From assembly GCF_000004195.4 (NCBI RefSeq), contig NC_030678.2, positions 79,272,904 to 79,336,903 on the forward strand: a stretch of 64,000 bases of DNA, written 5' to 3'. The notes beneath the pieces are model-generated. The model was given only the letters and a program-made list of their open reading frames with translations, did no database searches and was not told where the DNA came from. This document shows, piece after piece, positions 1-12,214 of the stretch; position 1 is the first letter of the stretch; each line of letters opens with the position of its first letter. The translations under genes and the position numbers were made by a program. The DNA comes from Xenopus tropicalis (lineage: Eukaryota; Chordata; Amphibia; Anura; Pipidae).

Positions 1-112
1 TAAGTGGGCTCAAGAAAAGTACCCCTGAGTAAGTGGCTCTTTATAGGTATTGGCCAAAGCTGCTCCATATGAATTATTGGTGAGGTACAGTTGATTTACA
101 TCTCTTTCTTAA

Positions 113-505
113 AGGAACAGTAACACCAAAATATAAAAGTATTTTAAAGTAATGAAAATACTCTGTATTTTTGCCCTGCACTGGTAAATCTGGTGTGTTA
201 TAATGTGTGTATGTGTAATACTACTATAGTTTAGGTAATAAGCTGCTGTGTAGCCATGGTGGCAGGCATTCAGTCTGAAAAAAGGAGAAAAGGCACAGAC
301 AGATAACTGAATCTCATTGTATTTTGCAGAACTTATCTGTTACCTACTAGGTAACCTGTGCCTTTTCTCCTTTTTTTTAAGACTATAGGCCAGCCCCCAT
401 GGCAACAGAGCAGTGTTTATATAAACTATAGTAAGGTTTCTGAGGCAAACATACAAATTTTACCAGTGCAGGGCAACAGTACAGTATATTTTAATTTCAA
501 CTTAC
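113..505. repeat. Palindromic TTAA-type MITE, right end lost
   Basis: The left end follows a TTAA at 109-112 and starts AAGGAACAGTAACACC. The interior folds back on itself: the stretch around 160-190, which includes GCCCTGCACTGG, is matched in reverse complement near 460-485, and GAAAAAAGGAGAAAAGGCAC near 278 matches the complement near 357-380. No matching right terminus is present, so this is a truncated or decayed copy. It lies in the intron before the last dnajc8 exon. The short frame inside it is not a gene. Confidence 0.6.
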
Positions 506-1515
506 TTGATCCACATAAATGTATTGTTACATTATCATTATTGACCTATTGAATGCCTGTTACAACCATCATGCATAAAAAACAATAAAACTTTTAGTTA
601 CAAAAAAAGAAAAGAAGAGAAATTGACCAGGTCGTTATAATCACTAGACTAATAGTCTCTAATCACAGAAAGTAATCAAGCTTTAAAAAAATTTCAGTCT
701 AACTGTGGGTTGTTGTTTTTTTTTGGCTGTGAGTTTTCTCTAGAAAAGTAGACGGCAATATGGCTGAAATTGTCACCTACTACCTTTTTGTAAAGAATTG
801 CAATCCCCTCAGCTTGTGCATGAATGTGGTAAAAGGAGTCATCCATTAAGCAACAGTCATGTAGACGTACCTCAGCTGAGGTGACTCCACCTCTCCAGTT
901 TAGGGTGCAACTGGAGACCTATTTATAAGCATTAACAGAGTTGTTATATGGAATGCGCATGTTTTGTGGTGTGTGTGCCAGCTTGAGCCATCAGATGACA
1001 GATAATGTTTGAGTTTTTCCTTTGTTTGCACTTTGTTTTCAGTAGGTTACTAGTTCTCTGTGATACAACTCTCTAATGGAAATTAAATGGTTGCCTCATG
1101 GCATGGTTTCCTGTAACTGCAATCAACGGTCAGTTACTCTGTTTTAGTTAGTAATTTGAGCTGTAAGCTTTTTTCCCCTTCTGGTTCTCACCCCCTTTGG
1201 TGTTTTTAGTGCATATTTCAGTCTACTGGGATCTTACACACTTTTTCAGGTTTAACATATAAGGTGCAGGTTTATTGGAACCAGAAAGCCTATTAAGCTG
1301 TGAGAATATAATTAAACCAAAGGGCATGATAAACAAACTAAAGTGTGCATGCAGTAATAAAGGCTTTTGAAACTAAGGGGGACAGATTGATTTTGCCCAC
1401 CTCGTTTTTTAAGGTAAAGCATCTTATGAAAACTAGAGATGCATAGCAGGTATGAAAAGAAAATATTCTGACTGCACTGTTTGATTATATTAACATTTTT
1501 TATTTCTTCTGTTAG

Positions 1516-1638
1516 GAAAGTAGAGATGGGCGAGTGGATAGCTGGCGGAGCTTCCAAGCCCACAAAAAAGGCAAAAAAGAAAAAAAGTCGAGGACCTTTT
1601 TAAAACCACCAAAAGTGAAGATGGAGCAAAGAGAGTGA
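1516..1638 (+). CDS. dnajc8: DnaJ homolog subfamily C member 8, last coding exon (partial)
   Basis: This is the final exon of a spliced gene whose earlier exons lie upstream of the window. A splice acceptor (pyrimidine-rich TTTTTTATTTCTTCTGTTAG) ends at 1515 and the exon opens in phase 0. It encodes 40 residues and a TGA. The peptide contains ESRDGRVDSW, then a lysine-rich stretch (KKGKKEKKSR), and ends PPKVKMEQRE, which I recognise as the very conserved C-terminus of DNAJC8, a nuclear J-domain protein associated with splicing factors. The J domain itself is not in this window. The lysine-rich tail is the expected nuclear localisation region. The neighbour ptafr lies downstream on the same strand, as in mammals. 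No penultimate exon was found in 1-1500. The identity rests on recognition of the tail sequence and on gene order. Confidence 0.93.
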   Translation, partial: ESRDGRVDSWRSFQAHKKGKKEKKSRTFLKPPKVKMEQRE

Positions 1639-1920
1639 CTCTTCCTGTCCCACCCCGCACACAGAATATGCCCTACTTTGGTTTCTATGAACTGCTTATA
1701 TACCTTTTATTTAAGTTCCCTGTCTGATGCCAGCATTTCATGCTATCTGCTGGTGGCAGGGACACTTAAACTTTACTCCCCTTTTGTACAGTTGAGCCGT
1801 TCCTTTTAATGCTTTTTTTTTTTTTTTTTTTTTTGGCGGGGAATTGCTTGTAATTTAATGTTTTGTACCATTATCGTTTGATGTCAACTAGCCATTGTAC
1901 ATTAGAAGTGTGACATTAAA
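1639..1920 (+). other. dnajc8: dnajc8 3' UTR with ATTAAA poly(A) signal
   Basis: The stop codon is followed by a noncoding stretch containing a T-run of about 25 bases (near 1808-1833). An ATTAAA hexamer at 1915-1920 is the first good poly(A) signal after the stop. The exact cleavage site cannot be read from sequence. The end is set at the hexamer. Confidence 0.55.
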
Positions 1921-4218
1921 GGAAATATTTAGAAGTCCATTGCATAGAAACTTCTGAATTGTGTATGCATACACTAATGAAACCCCGCCCATGTGTAAAA
2001 ATCATTGTTTGCTTGAGATGAAAACTGCAAATGAATGCCACTGGGTACATTTTCAGGTAGTAAAACCACATTAGATTTTCTTAAGCCATGTTTATGGCAC
2101 AGGGGACCAAAAACTTAGGGGCTCATTGACATTGTCGCAGCATCTGGGGACATAAGAAAACTGTGCAGTAGGAGTAAGCAACACTATTTAAAGCAGCCTT
2201 GCTACTGAGCTCCTACTGAGAACTTTCTTTGTCCTTTACTTTTGTTTGGGAATATTTACTTCAAAAGTATATAAAGGTGACAATCAAAGGAATCTGCAGC
2301 CCCTAGAACTTTATAAGGCCTTGCTCTGCTTGAAGGAAGCATGAGCAGATAAAAATGAAAGTTGGTCAGGTGTCTTATCATGCTGGTTATTTTTAGTGCT
2401 TGTAAATGTGATGTTGTTCAAGTCAAAGTCCTTTTTTTCTTGTGTCTCTTAAACACACCCATTCAGCATAAATACTATTGCTTTCAATTTGGGTTTTACA
2501 GAAAACATAGTCATGATTTGGCTGCAAAGTGTCTATGAATGTGCATTTATAAGCATAAATAATTAGCAAGTTTTGTTATCTGTGTTAATGGCTTTCCTAT
2601 AGGTTTATTTTTAATGCAAGAATGCACCCATGATCACAGCCTTGTATCTGACATAATTAATTCTTGTTCTTTTCTACAGCCTTCACCATAGCCACATTTT
2701 CTAAATACTGACACTTATGTATAAAGCAATTACCTAATCTAGATTGAATATTTTTCTGTAACTGAAAGTGACAGTAATAGAAATATATTAATAAATAGAA
2801 AAATATAATTTGGGAAATTAGAAACACTAAATAATGTGTTTGCTGCTTATGTCACCAGCTCAGCTAAATGTTTCTGTGGTCTCTTAGAAAACCGTAGAAG
2901 TCTGACAGTACCTATTGGTAAGATATACTGTAAGCTTATGAAAGTGCATATGAATAAGTGTCAGTGCTTGTATTACTGTTTCAGTATGTGTGACACAAGG
3001 TCACACAAGAGGGTGCAAAGTGCAGACAAAAAAATAGATTGTTTACTGCCTTCCTCTAAATGACCCTATAGCTTCTGCAAAATGAGGCTTATGTGTAGGC
3101 CAAAAATCACTTGCCACCTAGCTTGCACCTAATAAGTCACACACTTGCAGCATCATCAGTGCCGCAAATGGTTGGAAAATTGCACCTGCACTGGTGCCAG
3201 CTAAAGGAAAGTTGCTCACCACTCACTAATTGCCAAAGTACCAGTTTGTATTGGCACTGGTTAATCACCATTTCAAGCACTTACAGTGAACACCAATGTG
3301 TGTTCAAACATACTAGTGAACAGAAAATGATTACGTGAATGGTATAACGAAGTGTGGGAAGCACAATGTATACATTGCTACAGTATGTTTAGCAGAAACT
3401 GCTTTTATGCCTAGGAACGTTGTGCAATGTTTCCACCCAACTACCCTCAACTTCCCTTATTTTCTTGGCAGAAATTTTATTTGCTGTGTTTCTTTCTAAT
3501 GTATGTGGCAACTTTCATTATAACAGTCAAAAAAATATATATATATTTATATTTACTGTATTTTACAACATGGTGACAGCACATTTAGAGTTCCATTGCT
3601 CGCTTGGTGATATCAGACTAATTAGAACGGCGTATATAGGCACCATCTGTTTGGGGACTGCATCAAGGAGCCCATACGCTCCCCAATGTGACAGAAAAAT
3701 CAAACCTGCACAATCGAGATCTGCGTGATTTCAGGCCAGATGTTGGTCAGACAGGCCCGTTGTCTGTGCCGTATGGCCACCTTTAAGGCTAATACCACAT
3801 AGAGCTCAGCTGGCAGATAAACACAGGCACACAAAATGAATTTCTGCACCAAAACGCAAGTATGCATTTCAGCATCGAAATCCGCTGTGTGTGTGTGTGT
3901 GCGCACCCAGCCCAACGCAATGGCTGTGTGCAGGCACCGGGAAAGGCTGATGCAAGCATAGGGGCTGATTTTCAGCCTGTGTTTATATGCAGGCCACAAA
4001 TCAGCCCTCTGTGGCATTTGCCTAAAAGGATATACTCCAACCTCTAAAAGGACATTTTTAGTGCATTACGGTATTTTATAATGATCCTATGACCATTCTG
4101 AAAAGTTCCACGTATTATATGTGTTTATTATTACAGTGAGACTAATGCATAGTGGAAAATGTATGCCCAGTTGGCTCTAAAAAAAAAAAAAAAAAAAAAA
4201 TCTTTGGTAGTGCTGTAT
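1921..4218. other. Intergenic, no gene recognised
   Basis: No exon, RNA gene or complete transposon was recognised. It holds a short (GT)n run near 3885-3902 and an A-run at 4181-4200. The short open frames at 2836-4047 have no recognisable domains and overlap on both strands, as expected by chance. Confidence 0.5.
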
Positions 4219-4222
4219 TTAA

Positions 4223-4430
4223 AGGAGACATATAGGATAAATGAAAAAAACCTCCAATCTTGTATGCAGTTATGAATAATATATGGTGCTCGTTTCATTT
4301 TGTCCTAAAAATGAATACTATGTGTAATAATGGTCACAGATGGGTGGGACTATTAGGGCTTTTGGAGACATTTTCAACGAATCAGCAAAAAACACTACTT
4401 TTTAAAGCACACCTACACAATGCGCTCCAA
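4223..4430. repeat. Left half of a TTAA MITE (same family as 19405-20107)
   Basis: TTAA at 4219-4222 precedes AAGGAGACATATAGGATAA. The following text (TGCAGTTATGAATAATATATGG, then GGTGGGACTATTAGGG and TTTGGAGACATTTTC) matches both arms of the element at 19405-20107. The right TTAA terminus is missing. Confidence 0.6.
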
Positions 4431-4718
4431 TACTTGGTAACAAAGTTAGTTTTCCTATCTGCCCCCACTATGAACAGTTTAGCCAACTGTTGACCTACAG
4501 TATATACCCTGTTGTCTCCTGATGTGTCAAATAGCAGATAGCATGCCCCCACTGTTGAAACAGTTTTTTACTGAGTTTTCCAATGCAAGAAATGGTGAAT
4601 ATTGATGTTAAAAAATATGCATGCATTTCAATATTACATATCTTGATTCCCAAAGAAAAAAGGGGTGGGAAAGGGAGTGTTAGTAGGGGATGAGGATCTA
4701 GGGGTAAGAATTGCAGAA

Positions 4719-4878
4719 CTCCCCTTTCATAGCAATAAAACCACCTTTATTTCACATATGGCACAGAAGCAATGTTTTGGACCATGCTGGTTAGCTTGAG
4801 AAAGGACCAGCATGGTCCGAAACTTCACTTCTGTTCCATATGTGAAATATAGGTGGTTTTATTGCTATGAAAGGGGAG
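4719..4878. repeat. Inverted-repeat end of a Penelope-like element
   Basis: CTCCCCTTTCATAGCAATAA at the left is repeated as its reverse complement at the right end. Further in, TTTCACATATGG pairs with CCATATGTGAAA and GGACCATGCTGG with CCAGCATGGTCC. This tail-to-tail arrangement of a terminal repeat is typical of PLE insertions. The right arm carries a hammerhead-like core (see 4796-4822). Confidence 0.55.
4796..4832 (+). ncRNA. Decayed hammerhead-like motif
   Basis: The order is TTGAGAA, one extra A, a 5-bp stem GGACC/GGTCC around loop AGCAT, then GAAA. The helix I partner and the short palindromic helix III seen in the other copies are lost, so it is probably inactive. It belongs to the set found at 25769, 28558, 41115, 49211 and 59325. 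Confidence 0.4.
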
Positions 4879-5875
4879 TGATGCAGTTTTTACAACAAAG
4901 ACCATGTTGATTGGTAAATGGTTGATGTTATGATATTGAGTGAATATACATTGCAATTGTAGTCATTCACATTTAATATCCACATTGTACTTTTCATAGT
5001 TTTCTTAAGATGAATGTGCACCATTGTATTTATAATAAATGTTTCCTCTAATTTCTTCTGCTAATGCCATTAGGCCTACTGCCATTAAAAGGCTAGTTTG
5101 ATCAAATAATGTGTAAAACTTTCTAAGTTTGATATTTTCTCTATTTTAAAAACTTTTCTTACTGCCCAAAACATTATCCTCACAGACACAAATTCAGTGT
5201 TGGACTGGGAAGCCAAGGGCCCACCAGCTGGAGCCCATAAAACCTTTGCTTCTTAGGTATACCCATGTTTAAGTGGTTCATTGTTGAAATGTAACTGATT
5301 AATATAGCAGAAAAGGCTCTGCTGCCAGTTCACTTAAGTACTATGTAGGCAGCTGTGCTCTCCTGCATGTTGTGTTGGTTGCATTATTGTTACACAAGCT
5401 TAGTAAGGGCACAGAGCAATACAGAGGATTCAGACAGACTGCAGAGGATAACACAGACAGGCAATGTGCAAGCAGACATCTCTATCCCCATGTCATTTAG
5501 AGCATAAATTATATGGTTGTTGAAGAATATATTGGCTCTTGGTCTCCCAATTGTACTGTGCTGTAATAGATTTCTCATTGGTGAAAGCAAGTGCAATGTG
5601 CTTTTCAGCAAAGACCCACTTACACAGCATTGAAGTCGATATAGGATAAAGGGAAACTTTATATGAAAACATTGTGACTGTGCATCATAGACATACACTG
5701 CCTCTCCTGCTATTGTCATCTAATTTCATGAAAGCCTCCCTGCCTGTTATGCTGGAGAAATGCTGAGCTTTAAAGGATTTAAAATTATCTTCCTCAAAAG
5801 GCCACCCTTCCCCGCTCAGGGTCATTGTCTGGGCAATGTTTGTGTCATGAAATGCTGGAGGAATCTCACCCTTTG

Positions 5876-6206
5876 TACAGGTATGGGACCTGTTATCCAG
5901 AATGCTCGGGACCTGGGGTTTTCTGTATAAGGGATCTTTCCATGATTTGGATCTCCATACCTTACGTCTGCTAAAAGTCATTTAAATATTGAATAAACCC
6001 AATAGGATTGTTTTGCCTCGAATAAGGATTAATTGTATCTTAGTTGGGATCAAGTACAAGGTTCTGTTTTATTAATACAGAGAAAAAGAAAATCATTTTC
6101 AAAAATTAGAATTATTTGCTTATAATGGAGACTATGGCAGATGGCCTTTCCATAATTCTGAACTTTCTGGATAATGGGTTTCCAGATAATGGACCCCATA
6201 CATGTA
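5876..6206. repeat. TACAGGTATGGG-type MITE, near full length
   Basis: The left terminus TACAGGTATGGG is matched by CCCATACATGTA at the right. Inside are GTTATCCAGAA and its inverted partner TTCTGGATAAT, plus the internal words AAAATCATTTTC and GTACAAGGTTCTG that recur in the copies at 25331, 32187, 53878 and 63560. This is a very common Xenopus-type DNA element with no coding capacity. Confidence 0.75.
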
Positions 6207-6529
6207 CATCTATTGCTGCCATTCCAACCATGGATAAAGGTTGTGTTTTTAAATGTCTTTGTAAAATGGGTGCGGTATTTGGAGGTGTTAGCATAAAGTG
6301 GACTTTGTCAACCCTTTTTTTTTTTTTTTTTTTTTAACTAAGCTTCATGCGGCAGATCATCCCTCTTTCAAATGTTGGGAGATATGCAGTAGGTACAACA
6401 GTAATGCAACAGGTGCAAATGTAATTTTAGGGCCACTTGCCAGAAACTGACCCGAGTCTAACAATATTGCAAGTAACTTGCATCCAACATGTAAAAACAC
6501 ATAACTACTCTGTATGTCCAATGTATGAA

Positions 6530-6605
6530 ACCCACTTATTGTACAGTGCTGCGGAATATGTTGGCGCTTTATAAATAAATGTTAATAATAATAATAATAA
6601 TAACT
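6530..6605 (+). repeat. Retroposon 3' tail with (TAA)n
   Basis: TTGTACAGTGCTGCGGAATATG is followed by TTGGCGCTTTATAAATAAATG and a (TAA)n tract. This conserved 3' end is shared by LINE/SINE retroposons in vertebrates. A diverged relative sits at 11223-11305. The body of the element is not recognisable. Confidence 0.6.
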
Positions 6606-6899
6606 GCAATTGTCTTTACAGAACTGGAGCAACTGTGGCTGCCTATTTGAATGCAGCTAAAATTACACTGAAAATGTATGGGGGAGGGCATGGTAAATTA
6701 CCTAGACTTAAGTATAGACTTTGTATATGATCCCTCATTTCTTTCCTGCCTGTCTTATTTCTTTCAGGTTCTCCTGTTAAAATGTAGCACTGCCACAAAT
6801 CTGTTGGGAAGCCTCAGTATTCCATCAATAAGACCTTTGTCCTGGGCTGCCCTGGCTAAATCTAAAATCCCTGGAACAGAGCTATAAAGAAAATTGATA

Positions 6900-6990
6900 A
6901 ATCAGCCCCACAGTTACATAGCTACATGGTTAAGTTGGATTAACAAAGACTATAGTCTATCAAGTTTAACCTCTCCAAATGGACCCCCAG
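6900..6990 (-). repeat. LINE 3' end fragment
   Basis: GTTACATAGCTACATGG followed by text resembling the start of the - strand LINE at 13470 (the TAGT.ACATAG tail, then TCAAGTTTAACC). Only about 90 bases remain. Confidence 0.4.
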
Positions 6991-9175
6991 TCTTTTGACT
7001 GAAAGTCTTTTGAAGAAAACTGCAGTGAGATGCTCTAAACTTAAAATCATGAAATAAGACAATAGTTTGCATGATAGGTGTTAGAAAATTGAATTTTATT
7101 TTGGATCAGCTGAGTTTGGGTGTCAGGTGGTATTCAGTCTATTTGTATTCTGTTAAAAAAATAATGATAGCAAGCAAGCCACTGGCCCGAATACAGATTT
7201 ATGAACAGCCATGGACTATAGCACAGATGGAAGACTTTGGCCTCTTGTGACCTACAGATTTATTTCCCAACAGAGGGAGGACAGATAAGAGATATCTACT
7301 CTAGTACAGAAATGTTGCATTTTTATAAGTAAAGCGATACTGAGTAGCCAGTATATACATAAAAACAGGGCTGCTTTTTGCCATCTTCTAATGACAAAGA
7401 GAAACAACAAGTGGAAAATCCCAAATCCAGTGTAGACATACTGAGCAATACTTACTGTAGTTCCCTAATGCCACGGGCAACCAGTTACTAACGTAAGAGG
7501 AAATCAAGTAGGTGGAGTCATAGGTTACAACATGCTTTTCTGCCTACACTGGCTTTTCTGGTTTCTTTTTTCTGTTACTGTGCCTCCAAGGGCAAAATGT
7601 AATGATTTACTAGAATATCAATATAAAAGTGAAAATGGCTCTTGGGTGTTTTATTATCTCAGATAGCAGTTGTTTTGTGAAAACAGGTTTGTTTAGGAGA
7701 CAAACTTTGTCTTGGTTTACCATTGGTGTAATCAAATACATTATTTGTGACTGGAATTAAAATAGGCCCTGGCATTTCCAGTACACAGAGGCCCAGTCAG
7801 CCCCCCTCCCCACCAGTCCAATAAATAGTGACTGTCAATGGCATTTTACAGCAGCCCCTCTGGCATTTGCAGGAATTCACAGATTGCCAGTCCGTGCCTG
7901 TCTGGGCAGTTTGGACAACACTTGTGTCTCATGACTCTGATTGTCTCTGAAAGCAACATAAGTACAAGAGCTAATTTTTTTTAATGCGTGAGCAGCCACA
8001 CACAAGCAACTTTTATCAGATTCCTCCAAAATGTGTAAACGATTATGTTTTGTATAATGTTTCTTATTCCTATGAGATAAAGGTTATATTGATATTAGTA
8101 CAAAAATATAGCTTTGGGCTATGCTGATTCTGGCCCTAAAAGACACTGGAGTTGAATATTGCTACACTAAAACATGAAGCATTTTATAAAAAGAAACAGG
8201 AAACACAAAGGAGGGTGGAGCTGCATTCCTGTAGCATATGTTTATAAAAACCCTTTAATTAACCGAATAATCAAATGTAATTATTGCTCAAAATACTAAA
8301 AAAAAAAATCATGGAAAGAGTTCAGCAAAAGCACTATCAGGGTATGGGATATACAGAATATAATACAGAAAGCTCCAGCTTACAGCATTGCTATTTCCCA
8401 TAGACTCCTAATTTAAATAAAATGAAATCTATTTTTCAGTGTTTAAATGTTTTTCTTTTAAATTTGGTTTAAAGCATGATAACACAAATTAAATCTTAGG
8501 CATTCTGGTTAACAGAATAAAAAAAATCACTTCGTATTTTATATCCTGATGATGATCCCTAGTGAGTTGAAACAAATAGATGTAGTTGTTTAATAAGTAA
8601 TTTTTTGTTCTATTTTATCCACGAGCACGTTGAAATATAATATAGCAGTTCTTATGTGTACAGTAAAATTATGATGTGATCATTTTATACAATAGATCTT
8701 TGCACTTTTGTTATGTGTGCTGTCCATTTTGGAAATATATATATATAAAATTAAGCAAGTTAAACAATGTTACTATGTATATACTTTGTATACATAAACC
8801 TTATACCCAGAGGCAAAACATACATCAAAAGCAAGATAGGTGTGAATTTCCAGTAAGTGATTCAGTGGCATTACATGAGCCTGCTCACACACTTATTAGG
8901 AATTGCAGATTGTGCATTACCCTTAAGCAATTCTCAGGTGGAACTTGTTTCATTCTCAGAGGTTCTACTGTTAAGGTAAGACTGAGCTTCTACACTCTGC
9001 TCTTCTTAAGCTAAAGCCTGTTACCTTCATCATAACCATACAGATATAGCAGAGCCTGTCCCTGTGATTACGGGGGAATAGAAGGTTAGGGGGAATAGAA
9101 GAACCAGTGGGGAACCAGTGAGACTGATAAGCAGTTTCAATATTTTAAAATTGTTTTATTCCCAAAGTGACACCT
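6991..9175. other. Intergenic, no gene recognised
   Basis: No exon or intact element was recognised. Around 8339-8560 is an eroded TACAGGTATGGG-type MITE (GGTATGGGATATACAGAATA, then CCCATAGACTCC). Near 7785-7900 are remnants of another repeat (GGCCCAGTCAGCCC with CCAGTCCG). The frame at 8676-9014 has no recognisable domain. Confidence 0.5.
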
Positions 9176-9686
9176 GGGGGCTGATTTACTTACCCACGAA
9201 CGGGTCGAAATGAGTCCGATTGCGTTTTTTTCGTAATGATCGGTATTTTGCGATTTTTTCGGCTTCTTTACGAATTTTTCGTTACCAATACGATTTTTGC
9301 GTAAAAACGCGAGTTTTTCGTAGCCATTACGAAAGTTGCGTAAAATCTGGCGATTTTTCGTAGCGTTAAAACTTGCGCAAAAAGTTGCGCTTTTTTCGTA
9401 GCGTTAAAACTTACGCGAAACTTTGCACCTTTTAAGTTTTAACGCTACAAAAAATGCGCAACTTTTCGCGTAAGTTTTAACGCTACGAAAAAAGCTCAAC
9501 TTTTTACGCAACTTTCGTAATGGCTACGAAAAACTCGCGTTTTTACGCAAAAATCGTATTGGTAACGAAAAATTCGTAAAGAAGCCGAAAAAATCGCAAC
9601 AAATACGAAAAAGTCGCAAAATGTTCGTTTTCAAGTCGGAACTTTTCCAATTCGGGTCGGATTCGTGAGTTAGTAAATCAGCCCCC
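9176..9686. repeat. 511-bp palindromic, CpG-dense MITE
   Basis: The ends are GGGGGCTGATTTACT and AGTAAATCAGCCCCC. The whole element is one long imperfect inverted repeat centred near 9430, built from TTTTTCG, CGATTTTTGCG and TAGCGTTAAAACTT words. It is the same superfamily as 33336-33807 and 41960-42466, which have 3-bp TAA/TTA target duplications (PIF/Harbinger-like). A clean duplication is not visible at this copy. Confidence 0.75.
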
Positions 9687-9924
9687 TAGTAAGTTCTATT
9701 TATTTATTTATTTATTTTGTTCTATTTAAATATGTAAAAAATTTTAAATATACATAAGCTGTACAGTGAGGTTTGTTGCCTTTGCTGCAAAATCTGGACA
9801 AAGACATGGGACAATCAATGACATTGGGAGGTGGGAAGATGATGATGTTGGGAGTGAAACTCTGACGTCAAGGGCTGGGTCTGTGAAGTTTGGAATAAAG
9901 TTGTGATTTCGGGGTACTGCTAAA

Positions 9925-10225
9925 TAGGGTTGCCACCCAGCTGTTATTTTGCCGGCTTAGTCCCCAAGGCAGGGACTCGTAGCTGCTGGTAAATTTGCAA
10001 TACCCTGAAGTTCAGCACCTGGCCTGCCCCCTTAATCCCCCAATCCACCCCTTAAGCCCTTGATCTGCCCAGAACCTGCCCAAGATTTACCATTTCTCTT
10101 CCTTTTCCTCCTTCCTTATCCTTCTTGTGACGTACGTGACATCATAGCTTCACCCCTTTTGCCAAGGCAGCACGTCACTCCTCCCCCTCACTGTCCAGTA
10201 AGTTTATTCTAAAAATGTGGCAACC
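9925..10225. repeat. Probable hAT-type nonautonomous element (GGGTTGCCACC ends)
   Basis: AGGGTTGCCACCC on the left and GTGGCAACCC on the right form short terminal inverted repeats. The interior is C-rich with no reading frame. A related fragment ends at 17830. Confidence 0.4.
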
Positions 10226-12214
10226 CAAGGGCTAAGACATCACTTGGATGCTACTGAGCTGATATTTCAGTGTTGTAAAAAAACCTGGACCTGTACATTT
10301 TGAACTAGACATCCCCTTGTAAAACCAGGCTGTTCCAGGTGGCACCCATCTCTTGCCAAACATTTAGCTTATATGCACTTGTCAGCAGGGCACACTACTG
10401 ATTTGTTTCATTCTGTAACTCTTGTTAGTTCATTTATTGGGCCGAGGAATTATGGGGGTTTCTGTTTGCAGGGTACTGATTTATATTGTGTTTATAGGAA
10501 AATGGCCTATTCACAAAGCTTGGGGGACCTAATTCTGCTGCAGGGCTCAGAAACTTCCAGTTACAACACTGACTGTAACTGTATTATAAAACTCTGCATA
10601 GATTCTTGGTGAAAAGAGAATGTTAAAATTGCATCAATGCAGACATATATATATTTCTTACATATTAATAGGCCTGAGGGGCGAACTATTTTTATGAAGG
10701 AAAAGTTGTTATTTTGAGCACTAATGAATAATAAATGAGATTTTATTTCTATAAAAATAAATCAAGGCTCTGCTGTAGTGATTTTTGGGTGCTTAAACTT
10801 ATAGAGAAATTGTACTCTGTGTGTCTACATTTTAAATAGTTCTGAACAATGGACAGGTTGATGATCTTTATTAAAACCTGAAGACAAAGAAGAACGCAGT
10901 TTATGGGCACCTACACTCAGGTGCAGTTGGAACCCTTGGGGTTTATTTATTAACCTTAAAAAAAGAAAATTCACCGCCCATAGCCACCTATAAGCAATTA
11001 GATTGGAACTGTCACCTACAAGTTAGAGAAGAAAAGCAATATCGAATTGGTTGCTATTGGCAACATCACCGGTAATGTCTCCAATGTTATTAAATAGGCT
11101 CCTTTAGGGTCTATAGCATACTGGGCACAATACTGAGTTAAAAGTATTTGGAAATCTTACATGGTCCATGACATTTCACATGCAGTATCTTGGTATCTTT
11201 TAGACTGTAAGCTGTATTGAGTTCAGTTGTACAGTGCTGCAGAATATGTTGGTGTTTTACAAATCCATGTTCATTGTAATAATAATGAATGTTATTAACA
11301 GTATTTATTATTCTGACTATTGTAACTAGATTCTTTACAAAGAAAATTAGGAAACCAGACATTATACAAGAAAACATTTAGGTAGCAGTCCTGACTTAAA
11401 CTGGTCTCTAAAAAGTCAGTACCAAGTCAAGGAAAGAGGCCTTTAATAAGAGGAAAGTTACACTGAAACGCTTATTTATTTTATTTACATCCTTTTTTAA
11501 ATTGCACACTTCCCAACTTTCAAGGGAAATGGTCAATTCAATGGAAAAAGCTGTACCTTTTTTATTGGCTAGAAACATATTAGATTCCTGTTCTTTCTTA
11601 CATTAGCCAACTATGGGTCAGATTCAGTTCAGCAAGAAAAACATATCTGGTGGTTTATCCCATAAAAATTCAATCGGGAAATTGAAAATTAGGAGATCAC
11701 TTTTTCTTATTGAATTCAGTCTGACCCTATATGTACAATGTGGAAGAGTTGCTGTATCAGTATTCATTGGTGTTCAGCACTGAAACTGTCTTCTAGGAAT
11801 TAATTAGAAAACAGCAAATATATTTGTTAGAAATCACCCACCTGCTCCATGTAATGAGGAAAGATGGTTAAAGAGAAGTAAAATGCTGTATATAAAGGGG
11901 ACTAGTGTGTTGCCTGTGTTTCGGTCTTACAGTTCATTATACAAAAAAAATAATTATGACTTGATAACTGACAAATTGATTAAATGCTTTCTCCATCTAT
12001 TTCTATTGATCTGAAAAATAAATGAGAGTGGAAGATGAATATGCAATTATTATATATGTCATTGTTGTGCACCAATGCAAGAAATAATAAGAAAATGTAT
12101 TTTTAAAGGTGTAAGGGGTCATTTAGGAATCCGGGGGGTTTGCTGCTCTTTGGATAAAAATCTGGCACTCAATAAAGACAGCAGCATCAGGAGTCGCAGC
12201 CCTGTCCTCCTTGC
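10226..12214. other. Intergenic, no gene recognised
   Basis: It holds an eroded MITE near 10935-11105 (GGGTTTATTTATTAACC with AATGTTATTAAATAGG) and a retroposon tail at 11223-11305 (TTGTACAGTGCTGCAGAATATG). Short frames here have no domain support. Confidence 0.5.

Noticed and set aside
1312..1563. - strand frame of 83 codons
   Set aside because: It overlaps the dnajc8 exon and its acceptor on the opposite strand and has no recognised domain.
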